In this document: piece after piece, positions 18,189 to 25,393 of the stretch
Layout of the letters: each line of letters starts with the position of its first letter
Numbering within the stretch: position 1 is the stretch's first letter
Assembly: GCF_026184235.1 (NCBI RefSeq)
Contig: NZ_CP110806.1
Coordinates: 2,542,001 to 2,606,000, forward strand
Origin: Cellulomonas sp. S1-8
GTDB taxonomy: Bacteria; Actinomycetota; Actinomycetes; Actinomycetales; Cellulomonadaceae
DNA length: 64,000 bases
Direction: 5' to 3'
Notes under the pieces: generated by a model
What the model saw: the letters and a program-made list of their open reading frames with translations, nothing else
What the model was told of the DNA's origin: nothing
The model's database searches: none
Made by a program: the position numbers and the translations under genes

Positions 18189-18572
18189 TCACACGTCGAC
18201 GCGGTACGGCAGGCTCAGCTCGTCCCCGGCGACGCCCCGGATCCCCCAGTGCGTGGGCGGGCTCTCGAGGATCACGACCTCGAGGTCGTCGGCCGCGAGC
18301 CCGAGCGCGGGGGCGACGTCGTCGAAGAACGCGGCGATCAGCGCGCGCACCGCGGCGGGGCTGCGGCCGGTGAAGCACACGACCTCGACGACGAGGTACT
18401 CCGGGGCGCGGGGGGCGACGACGTCCTCGTCGTCGAGGAGCAGGAACCGGTGGAACCGCTTGTCGTCGGGCAGACCCCACGCCGCGACCAGCGCGGCGTG
18501 CACCGCGTCGGACACCTCGCGGCGGCGCGCCTCCCAGGCCGAGCGTCGGCCGTACAGCTTGACCTGCGCCAT
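18189..18572 (-). CDS. Tautomerase-superfamily protein lacking the N-terminal proline
   Basis: A 127-residue protein starting MAQVKLYGRRSAWEARR and ending DELSLPYRVDV. The mid-section KRFHRFLLLDDEDVVAPRAP and VCFTGRSPAAVRALIAAFF match the Tautomerase_2 group related to 4-oxalocrotonate tautomerase. Family enzymes use Pro1 as catalytic base, exposed after Met removal; here the second residue is Ala, so the classical mechanism is absent or the start differs. It sits directly after rnpB on the same strand, divergent from yaaA. Confidence 0.7.
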   Translation of the reverse strand: MAQVKLYGRRSAWEARRREVSDAVHAALVAAWGLPDDKRFHRFLLLDDEDVVAPRAPEYLVVEVVCFTGRSPAAVRALIAAFFDDVAPALGLAADDLEVVILESPPTHWGIRGVAGDELSLPYRVDV

Positions 18573-18624
18573 GTCACACCTCGGGCGTCGTCGGGCGGCG
18601 GGACGCACAACGTACCCTCGTGCG

Positions 18625-19407
18625 GTGCTCGTGCTGCTGCCGCCCTCGGAGGGCAAGACGCCCGCACGCCGCGGCGCTCCCCCGCTGGACCTGACGGCAC
18701 TGTCGCACCCCGGCCTGACCCCCGTCCGGGAGAAGGTCCTCGACGCGCTCGTCGCCGTGAGCGGCCGCCCCGACGCCTGCGCGGTGCTGGGCGTCTCTCC
18801 GGGACTCGCGGACGAGGTCGCTCGGAACACGACCCTGCGCACGGCCCCCGCCACGCGGGCCTCCCGGGTCTACTCGGGCGTGCTCTACGGCGCCGCGGGG
18901 CTCGACGCGCTGACCCCGGCCGCCCGCGCCCGGGCGGTCGCGTGGGTCCGGGTCACCTCCGCGCTGTGGGGAGCGCTGACGATCGACGACGTCGTACCCG
19001 CCTACCGGCTGTCCATGGGCACCGACCTGCCCGGGATCGGACCGCTGGCCGCGGCCTGGCGCGGGCCGCTGGGCGTCGAGCTGGGGGCCGCCGCGGACGA
19101 CGAGCTGGTCGTCGACTGCCGGTCCGCGACGTACCGCGCGGCCTGGACTCCCCCACCCGGCGCCCGGTGGGTCGACGTGCGTGTGCTGCGGGAGGTCGAC
19201 GGGCACCGCGCGGTGGTCTCGCACCACGCCAAGCACACGCGTGGCGTCCTGACGCGGCACCTGGTGACCCGCCGCGGCCGGGCCCCCCGGGACGGCGACG
19301 AGCTCGCCCACGTCGCGAGCGCCCTCGTGGGCGAGGCGCTGCACGCCGTGGAGCTCGGACCCGTCCCGCGCCGCGGCCCCCGCACGCTGTCGCTCGTCGT
19401 CCTCTGA
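18625..19407 (+). CDS. yaaA: YaaA family (UPF0246) peroxide-stress protein
   Basis: A 260-residue protein of the DUF328/YaaA family, linked in E. coli to lowering free iron during peroxide stress. Family motifs are LLPPSEGKT at the N-terminus, YSGVLYGAAGLDALTPAARA in the middle, and HHAKHTRGVLTRHLV near the C-terminus. TACCCT at 18613-18618 ends 6 bases before the GTG, predicting a leaderless mRNA and fixing the start. A strong hairpin follows at 19438-19472. Confidence 0.88.
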   Translation: MLVLLPPSEGKTPARRGAPPLDLTALSHPGLTPVREKVLDALVAVSGRPDACAVLGVSPGLADEVARNTTLRTAPATRASRVYSGVLYGAAGLDALTPAARARAVAWVRVTSALWGALTIDDVVPAYRLSMGTDLPGIGPLAAAWRGPLGVELGAAADDELVVDCRSATYRAAWTPPPGARWVDVRVLREVDGHRAVVSHHAKHTRGVLTRHLVTRRGRAPRDGDELAHVASALVGEALHAVELGPVPRRGPRTLSLVVL

Positions 19408-19437
19408 CGCGCAGCCGGTTCCCGGGAACGTCGCGTC

Positions 19438-19472
19438 GAAGCGTTCGGGACACCTGAGGTCCCGAACGCTTC
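19438..19472. terminator. Bidirectional hairpin terminator
   Basis: A perfect 14-bp stem (GAAGCGTTCGGGAC and its complement) with a 7-base loop lies between the convergent yaaA and phosphatase genes. No clear T-run follows, as is usual in high-G+C actinobacteria. Confidence 0.75.
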
Positions 19473-19492
19473 ACGCCGTCACCGGTAGACCG

Positions 19493-20245
19493 TCACCAGC
19501 CCTCGCTGGGCGCGCCGGCCACCGCGATCTCGTCATGGCGGTCCGCGAAGAGCCGCACGATGCTCACCGACGCCGGTGCGACGCGCAGCCGGCTCCACGT
19601 CCCGGGGTCGGCGCCCATCGTCACGCCGAGCGCCGCGCGGATCGCGACCGCGTGGGACACCACGACGACGGTGCGAGGACCCCCCGCGCGCAGGCCGTCC
19701 AGGCCGCGACGCAGGCGCACCCCGACGTCCGCGATGGACTCCCCGCCGGGCGGGCGCACGCGCCCGTCGGTGTGCCACGGCTCGAGCACCCCGGGCCAGC
19801 GCTCGTCGATCTGCTCCGAGGTCAGCCCCTGCCACTGCCCGAAGTCCGCCTCCTTGAAGTCCTCGTCGGTGCGCACGGGCAGGCCGAGCTGCGCGGCCAC
19901 GATCCCGGCCGTCTCCTGCGTGCGGACCATCGGGGACGCCACGACCTCGCTCGGGTACGCGATGTCACCCCACAGGTCACGGCCGACGCGCTGCACCAGT
20001 GCGGCGGCGGCGGCGGCCTGTGCGCGCCCGTGCTCGTCGAGCGAGGGGCCGGGCTCGGAGGACCCCGAGTAGCCGCGTGACACGGTCATCGCGGTCTGAC
20101 CGTGCCGCACCAGGACGACGGTCGTCGGCTCGTCGTCGTCGAAGCGCGGGGACGTGCCGGAGGGACGCACGGCCCGTCGTCGCGCGGGCGCGGCCGCGGC
20201 CGCCGGGCCGTCGGTGCGGAGCTCGTCGTGCGGCACGTCGGTCAC
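19493..20245 (-). CDS. Histidine phosphatase family protein
   Basis: A 250-residue protein with the phosphoglycerate-mutase-like catalytic motif LVRHGQTAMT (about residues 48-57) and the second catalytic His in VVVSHAVAIRAALG. KEADFGQWQGLTSEQI is the middle motif. In M. tuberculosis the same position holds Rv2228c, an RNase HI fused to this phosphatase domain; here the RNase H part is absent and replaced by about 45 low-complexity residues rich in Ala and Arg. The GTG start lies 17 bases after the zinc-ribbon gene. Substrate unknown; alpha-ribazole phosphate is a possibility in homologues. Confidence 0.85.
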   Translation of the reverse strand: MTDVPHDELRTDGPAAAAAPARRRAVRPSGTSPRFDDDEPTTVVLVRHGQTAMTVSRGYSGSSEPGPSLDEHGRAQAAAAAALVQRVGRDLWGDIAYPSEVVASPMVRTQETAGIVAAQLGLPVRTDEDFKEADFGQWQGLTSEQIDERWPGVLEPWHTDGRVRPPGGESIADVGVRLRRGLDGLRAGGPRTVVVVSHAVAIRAALGVTMGADPGTWSRLRVAPASVSIVRLFADRHDEIAVAGAPSEGW

Positions 20246-20262
20246 CCTGCCCTCCGCCCGCG

Positions 20263-21000
20263 TCAGGAGTCCGTGAGCCGCACGAGGATGCGTCCGCACT
20301 CCTCGCACCGCACGACCGCGTCGACCGCGCGCGCCCGGATGGCCTCGAGGTCCAACGGGTTCAGCTCGAGACGGCAGCCCTCGCACCGGTTGCCCCGCAG
20401 GGCCGCCGCACCGCTGCCGCCGAGCTGGCCGCGCAGCCGCTCGTACAGGGCCGTGAGCCCCGAATCCAGGCCGTCGGCGGCGCGCTCGCGCTCGGCGCGC
20501 ACCCGCCCGGCCTCGGCGTCGATCTCCGCGAACCCGGCGTCGCGCTCCGCGACGACCTGGTCACGGTCGGCGACGAGCGCCGCGCGCGCCTGGTCGAGGC
20601 CCTGCAGCGCGCCCTCGTGCGCCTCGAGGCGCTCCATGACCTCGAGCTCGATGTCCTCGAGGTGCGCCTGGCGTGCCGCGAGGCTCGCGAGCTCACTGGT
20701 CAGCGCCTGCGCGTCCTTCGCGCCGACCTGGCCGCCGTCAAGGCGCTGCTGGTCGCGCGTGGCGCGGCTGCGGACCTGGGTGACGTCGGCCTCCGCCTTC
20801 GTCAGCTCCGTCCGCAGGTCGGAGGCCGCCGTCCGCGACGTGACCAGCGCGGTCTCGAGGTCGGCCAGCCGTGCGTCGAGCTCGACGAGCCGCGCGAGGG
20901 CGGGCAGCGTGCGCCGCTTGTGCGCGAGCTGCGCGAGGCGGGTGTCCAGGTCCTGGACGTCGAGGAGTCGGCGCTGATCGGCGGCGGGAGCGCTCGTCAC
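20263..21000 (-). CDS. Coiled-coil zinc-ribbon protein (C4-type)
   Basis: A 245-residue protein, homologous by context and motifs to M. tuberculosis Rv2229c. Residues 10-190 are a long heptad-rich coiled coil. The C-terminus carries a zinc ribbon CEGC...CEEC (in NRCEGCRLELNP and VVRCEECGRILVR). The GTG start overlaps the nif3 stop (GTGA), with GGAAGGAA upstream. A nucleic-acid-binding role is suggested for the family but not shown by this sequence. Confidence 0.87.
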   Translation of the reverse strand: MTSAPAADQRRLLDVQDLDTRLAQLAHKRRTLPALARLVELDARLADLETALVTSRTAASDLRTELTKAEADVTQVRSRATRDQQRLDGGQVGAKDAQALTSELASLAARQAHLEDIELEVMERLEAHEGALQGLDQARAALVADRDQVVAERDAGFAEIDAEAGRVRAERERAADGLDSGLTALYERLRGQLGGSGAAALRGNRCEGCRLELNPLDLEAIRARAVDAVVRCEECGRILVRLTDS

Positions 21001-22208
21001 GGGGTTCCTTCCAGGTGGGCAGCCTGCGGCACGTGACCCGTCCACGGGTCGGTGCGCCGCGTGCTGACGCGGGTCTCCACCGTATAGCCCGCGGCCGCCA
21101 GGTCCGCCCGCAGCGCGTCCGCCGCGCGCGGCAGCCACAGCCACTCGGACGCGGCGTGCGCGAGGTCGACGAGCGCGGGGCGGGGGGCGCCGCCGGCGGC
21201 GTCGAAGGCGGCGCGCTCCTGCTGCTCGGACGCGGGGTGGTGGCGCAGGTCGGCCGTGACGTAGGCGTCGACGTCGGCCGCCCGCACGGCGTCGAACAGC
21301 GAGTCCCCGGAGCCGCCGAGCACGGCGACGCGCCGCACGGGCATGTCCGGGTCGCCGGCGAACCGCACGCCCTGGGCCGCGGCGGGCACGGCACGGGCGA
21401 CGGCGGCGGCGAACTCCCGCAGCGGCAGGGGTGCAGGCAGCGCGCCGACCCGGCCCAGACCGGTGTCGCCCGGCAGCGCCGCGAGCTCCAGCACGTCGAA
21501 GGCCGGCTCCTCGTACGGGTGCGCGGCGCGCAGAGCGGCCACCACGCGTCCCCGCAGGCCGCGGGGCGCGACCATCTCGACGCGCGCCTCGGCGACGGTC
21601 TCGCGGCGTCCGACCTCGCCGACCGCCGGCATCGCCCCGGCCAGCGGTGTGAACGTCCCCTCCCCGGTCGTCGTCCACGCGCACCGCTCGTACGCCCCGA
21701 CGTGGCCGGCACCGGCCGCCGTGAGTGCGTCGACGAGCCGGTCGGCGTCGCCGACCGGGACCATGACGACGTGCTTGTCGAGCGCGGGGGCGTCCGCCGG
21801 CACGAGGGGCTCGGTGCCGACCAGGCCGATCGCGTCCGCGAGCGCCTCGGCCACGCCCCCGTGGGCCGAGTCGGCGTTGGTGTGCGCCGTGTACAGCCCG
21901 CACCCGGCACGCACGAGGCGGTGCAGCAGCGCCCCCTTGTACGTCGTCGCCGCGACGGAGTGCACCGGCTTGAGCAGCAGCGGGTGGTGCGTGAGGAGCA
22001 GGTCCGCGTCCCACGCGACGGCCTCGTCCACGACGGTGGCCACGGGGTCGACGGCGAGCAGCACGCGCCGCACGGGTGCCGCCGGGTCGCCGGCGGCCAG
22101 CCCGACGCGGTCCCACGTCTCGGCGGTGCGGGGCGGGTAGCGGCGCTCGAGCGCCGCGACGACGTCGCCGAGGGTCGCGGTCACGGGTCCGGTCACGGGT
22201 CCGGTCAC
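20997..22208 (-). CDS. Nif3-like dinuclear metal centre protein
   Basis: A protein of about 400 residues of the Nif3/YbgI family (often named GTP cyclohydrolase 1 type 2). Metal-binding segments LLLTHHPLLL and YTAHTNADSA lie at the N-terminus and a central insert domain (HPYEEPAFDVLEL) is present; DLRHHPASEQQERA is the C-terminal metal motif. Three in-frame GTG codons lie in tandem at 22208, 22196 and 22184 within a 12-base repeat. The first overlaps the upstream stop (GTGA) and is used here. The same gene order occurs in M. tuberculosis Rv2230c-Rv2228c. Confidence 0.87.
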   Translation of the reverse strand: MTGPVTGPVTATLGDVVAALERRYPPRTAETWDRVGLAAGDPAAPVRRVLLAVDPVATVVDEAVAWDADLLLTHHPLLLKPVHSVAATTYKGALLHRLVRAGCGLYTAHTNADSAHGGVAEALADAIGLVGTEPLVPADAPALDKHVVMVPVGDADRLVDALTAAGAGHVGAYERCAWTTTGEGTFTPLAGAMPAVGEVGRRETVAEARVEMVAPRGLRGRVVAALRAAHPYEEPAFDVLELAALPGDTGLGRVGALPAPLPLREFAAAVARAVPAAAQGVRFAGDPDMPVRRVAVLGGSGDSLFDAVRAADVDAYVTADLRHHPASEQQERAAFDAAGGAPRPALVDLAHAASEWLWLPRAADALRADLAAAGYTVETRVSTRRTDPWTGHVPQAAHLEGTP

Positions 22209-23254
22209 GGCAGGACGAGCGCCTTGGTGCACGTGCGCTCGTCCATCGCCCGGTACGCGTCCGCGATGTCGTCGAGCCCGAAGGTCTCGTCGAACACCAG
22301 GCCCGGCTCGATGGTGCCGGCCCAGACGTCCGGCAGCAGACCCTCGATGTAGCCGCGGACGGGCGCGACCCCGCCGACGACCCCCTTGTTGGTGGAGAAC
22401 ATCGTCTGCACGGGCAGCTCGGGGCCCCCGGCGGGGACGCCGACGAACCCGACGCGTCCTCCCGGGCGCACGGTGGCCAGCGCCTGCGCCATCGACTCCC
22501 GTGTGCCGACGCACTCGAGCACGCCGTCCGGCCCGACCCCCCCGAGCAGGTCCAGGACGGCGGCCGCGCCCTCGTCGCCGCGCTCGGCGACCACGTCGGT
22601 GGCGCCGAACCGCCGCGCGAGCGCCTGCCGCGCGGGGTTGCGGGACATCGCGACGATCCGCTCGGCCCCGAGCCGGCGCGCGGCGATGATGCCGCACAGG
22701 CCGACGGCTCCGTCGCCGACGACCGCCACGCTGGACCCGGCGCGCACGCCTGCGGACACGGCCGCGTGGTGGCCGGTGCCGAGCACGTCGGTCAGCGTGA
22801 GCACGTGCGGGAGCAGCGCGGCGTCGGGGTGCTCGGGGGTGACGACGAGCGTGCCGTCGGCCAGCGGCACGCGGACGTACTCCCCCTGGCCACCGTCGGA
22901 CGCGATGCCCTCGTGGTCCGGCGAGCCCCACCAGGCGCCCTGCTCGCACGACGTGTGCACCCCGTTGCGGCAGTGCACGCACGTGCCGTCGCTGATCGAG
23001 AACGGCGCCACGACGAAGTCACCGACGCGGACGCGCCGCACGTCGCCGCCGACCTCCTCGACGACCCCCACGAACTCGTGCCCGATGCGCTGCGGTGCCT
23101 TGGGCGGCCGGACACCGCGGTACCCCCACAGGTCGGAGCCGCACACGCACGTCGCGACGACGCGGACGACGGCGTCCGTGGGACGGTGGATCACGGGGTC
23201 CGGCACCTGCTCGACGCGGACGTCGCCGGGACCGTGGATGACGGTTGCTCGCAC
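22205..23254 (-). CDS. Zinc-dependent alcohol dehydrogenase family protein
   Basis: A 349-residue medium-chain dehydrogenase/reductase. The catalytic zinc ligands are Cys in VCGSDLWGY and the His-Glu pair in IGHEFVG. The structural zinc region is reduced (CVHCRNGVHTSCEQG). The nucleotide-binding motif is VVGDGAVGLCG. TAGGCT (minus strand, 23267-23262) ends 7 bases before the GTG, predicting a leaderless mRNA and choosing this start. Substrate unknown. Confidence 0.88.
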   Translation of the reverse strand: MRATVIHGPGDVRVEQVPDPVIHRPTDAVVRVVATCVCGSDLWGYRGVRPPKAPQRIGHEFVGVVEEVGGDVRRVRVGDFVVAPFSISDGTCVHCRNGVHTSCEQGAWWGSPDHEGIASDGGQGEYVRVPLADGTLVVTPEHPDAALLPHVLTLTDVLGTGHHAAVSAGVRAGSSVAVVGDGAVGLCGIIAARRLGAERIVAMSRNPARQALARRFGATDVVAERGDEGAAAVLDLLGGVGPDGVLECVGTRESMAQALATVRPGGRVGFVGVPAGGPELPVQTMFSTNKGVVGGVAPVRGYIEGLLPDVWAGTIEPGLVFDETFGLDDIADAYRAMDERTCTKALVLP

Positions 23255-23301
23255 GCCTCGAAGCCTACGCACGGCGGCCCCGGTAGGCTGACCGACCGTC
23301 A

Positions 23302-23375
23302 GGGCCTGTAGCTCAGTTGGTCAGAGCGCCGCGCTTACACCGCGGAGGTCGTCGGTTCGAGACCGGCCGGGCCCA
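23302..23375 (+). tRNA. tRNA-Val (anticodon TAC)
   Basis: A 74-base cloverleaf. The acceptor GGGCCTG pairs with CGGGCCC, the D-arm is AGCTCAGTTGGTCAGAGC, the anticodon loop CTTACAC reads TAC, and the T-arm is GTCGG-TTCGAGA-CCGGC. The discriminator is A and no 3' CCA is encoded. Confidence 0.95.
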
Positions 23376-23404
23376 CCTCGTACGACATCACCTCAGCGAC
23401 GACA

Positions 23405-24187
23405 TCACCGCAGCGGCGTCCAGCCGTGGGGCCGCCCCGGGACGTCGGCCCGCTGCTCGTCGGCCAGCCGCGACCACCCCTGCGCGGCGTGGTCGCCCGC
23501 CGCACCGACCGCGCCCTGCGCGACCCGGAACCCGAGGTCGTCGAGCCGCGCCCCGGGCATGCTGCCCCGGCGCACCCCCGCGCGCACGCTCCAGTGCGCG
23601 TCCGCCCAGCCGCCGCCACGCAGCGTGCGGTAGTCGGCGTAGCGCGCCGTGTCGGCGTGGTCCCAGCACCACTCCCACACGTTGCCGAGCATGTCGAGCA
23701 GACCCCACGCGTTGGCCCGCTTCCCCCCGACGCGCTGGGGTCCGTCGACGGCGTCGGCGGCGGTCCACGCGATCTCCGCGAGGGGACCGTAGCGAGGGCC
23801 GTCGGTGCCCGCGCGGCACGCGTGCTCCCACTCGGCCTCGGTCGGCAGGCGCAGCCCGTCGGCGCTCACGTCCCAGACCACGACCGGCCCGTCGAGGTCG
23901 TACGCCGGCTGCCGACCGGAGGCCTGCGACGCGGCGTTGCACCACGCGACCGCGTCGAGCCACGACACGGAGTGCACGGGGGCGTCGGGGGCCTGTCCGT
24001 CGGGGACGCCCTGCTCGCGCACGTGCGCGTACTGCGCCCAGGTCACGGGGGTGGTCGCGAGCGAGAACGTACGGAGCACGACCTCGCGTGTCGTCGCGGT
24101 CCTCGCGTCGCGCAGCGTGATGCGGCCGGCGGGGATCGTCTCGAGGCGCGGACCCGGCACCGGTGCGCGGGAGGAGTCCGCAGGCAT
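23405..24187 (-). CDS. SUMF1/formylglycine-generating-enzyme-fold protein lacking the catalytic cysteines
   Basis: A 260-residue protein with the FGE-sulfatase fold: LATTPVTWAQYAHV, VSWLDAVAWCNAAS, LRLPTEAEWEHACRAG, GLLDMLGNVWEWCWD and RGGGWADAHWSVRAG. True formylglycine-generating enzymes carry two Cys in the last block (RGGSW..CHxSYC); here those positions are non-Cys, so sulfatase activation is unlikely. No sulfatase gene is in the window. The stop lies 30 bases from tRNA-Val on the other strand. Fourteen bases separate it from the upstream peroxiredoxin gene. Role unknown. Confidence 0.85.
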   Translation of the reverse strand: MPADSSRAPVPGPRLETIPAGRITLRDARTATTREVVLRTFSLATTPVTWAQYAHVREQGVPDGQAPDAPVHSVSWLDAVAWCNAASQASGRQPAYDLDGPVVVWDVSADGLRLPTEAEWEHACRAGTDGPRYGPLAEIAWTAADAVDGPQRVGGKRANAWGLLDMLGNVWEWCWDHADTARYADYRTLRGGGWADAHWSVRAGVRRGSMPGARLDDLGFRVAQGAVGAAGDHAAQGWSRLADEQRADVPGRPHGWTPLR

Positions 24188-24201
24188 CGTGGACCGGCGG
24201 T

Positions 24202-24675
24202 TCAGCCGGCGAGGGTCGCCAGCGCCTCGCGGTACGCCGACAAGGGGCGCGCCTGCCCGCGGGGGTGCACGACGCTCCAGCGCAGCACCCCGTCGGCGTC
24301 GAGGAGGAACGAGCCGCGCAGCGCGTGGCCGGACGCCTCGTCGAAGACCCCGTAGGCGCGGGCCGCGGCACCGTGCGGCCAGAAGTCGGAGAGCAGGTCG
24401 AACGTGTAGCCCTCCTGCTCGGACCACGCCCGCAACGTGAACATCGCGTCGCAGGAGACGGCGAGCAGACGCACGCCCACCTCGTCGAAGGCGGCGATGT
24501 TGTCGCGCAGCTCGCACAGCTCACCCGTGCAGGTGCCCGAGAACGCGAACGGGTAGAACACGACCGCCACCGGCGTGCCGCGCAGCTGCGAGAGCGTCAC
24601 CGGCGTGCCGTGCGTGTCGGGCAGCGTCAGGTCCGGTGCGAGCGCCCCGAGGGTGGGGACGCGCGCGTCCGTCAC
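24202..24675 (-). CDS. ahpE: Peroxiredoxin, AhpE/BCP type
   Basis: A 157-residue thioredoxin-fold peroxidase reducing hydroperoxides and peroxynitrite. The peroxidatic Cys lies in FSGTCTGELC; a second Cys five residues later is placed like the resolving Cys of atypical BCP enzymes, whereas M. tuberculosis AhpE is a one-Cys enzyme. The GTG start overlaps the DUF3052 stop (GTGA), the same pairing as Rv2238c-Rv2239c. Confidence 0.9.
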   Translation of the reverse strand: MTDARVPTLGALAPDLTLPDTHGTPVTLSQLRGTPVAVVFYPFAFSGTCTGELCELRDNIAAFDEVGVRLLAVSCDAMFTLRAWSEQEGYTFDLLSDFWPHGAAARAYGVFDEASGHALRGSFLLDADGVLRWSVVHPRGQARPLSAYREALATLAG

Positions 24676-25094
24676 TTGCCGCGGCCGCGGGTCGCCAGGC
24701 GCGTCGCCGACCAGTCGGGGCTGACCGCGAACGTCGACATCGCGTGCAGGCCGGACGTGGTCGCGGCCTCCTCGATGTCGGAGTGCGACACGTGCCCCGA
24801 ACGTCCCGCCTTCGGCGTGAACACCCAGATGGGTCCGCTGTCGTCGAGCACGGTCATGGCGTCGACCAGAGCGTCGGTCAGGTCGCCGTCGTCCTGGCGG
24901 AACCAGATGACCGCGCCGTCGGTGACGTCGTCGTAGTCCTCGTCGACGAGCTCGTTGCCCGTGAGGAGCTCGAGCCCTGCGCGCACCTCGCTGTCGACGT
25001 CGTCGTCGTAGCCCAGCTCCTGGATCACCTGCCCGGCTGTGAAGCCGAGCCGGGCGACCGCCTGCGTCGCGGAGTCGTCCGCGGTGGATGACAC
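24672..25094 (-). CDS. DUF3052 family protein
   Basis: A 140-residue acidic protein, the counterpart of M. tuberculosis Rv2239c. It contains [18 protein letters not shown] and [20 protein letters not shown], then [13 protein letters not shown]. No catalytic motif is recognisable. It is co-translated with ahpE. GAAGGGA lies upstream of the GTG. The 299 bases between it and aceE hold the two divergent promoters; no further gene is seen there. Confidence 0.9.
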   Translation of the reverse strand: MSSTADDSATQAVARLGFTAGQVIQELGYDDDVDSEVRAGLELLTGNELVDEDYDDVTDGAVIWFRQDDGDLTDALVDAMTVLDDSGPIWVFTPKAGRSGHVSHSDIEEAATTSGLHAMSTFAVSPDWSATRLATRGRGK

Positions 25095-25393
25095 GTCGGC
25101 CGGTTCCCTTCTCCCCCGGTGCGCCGCACTGTGCGCGGACCACCTGTCGATGTCGGCACACGTTAGCCCACCGCAGCGCAGGGGGCGCTGACAAGGGGTG
25201 GTCCACCATGCGTGTCACGGACGTCACTGCCCCTGCGGGGCGGCACGGTGTGACTTTCGGGCCCGGACGGACCGAGAATGGTCCTACTACCCGCAACCGC
25301 ACCTGCGTGAGACGTTGGTCGCCGGCTGCAGGCACTGGAGCGTGCTGGGGCGCCACGAGGCGCCGGGCGCGCACGATACGCGAAGGAGCACCG

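Noticed and set aside
23302..23404. Integration site at tRNA-Val
   Set aside because: No second copy of the tRNA 3' end, no integrase and no composition shift is seen next to it.
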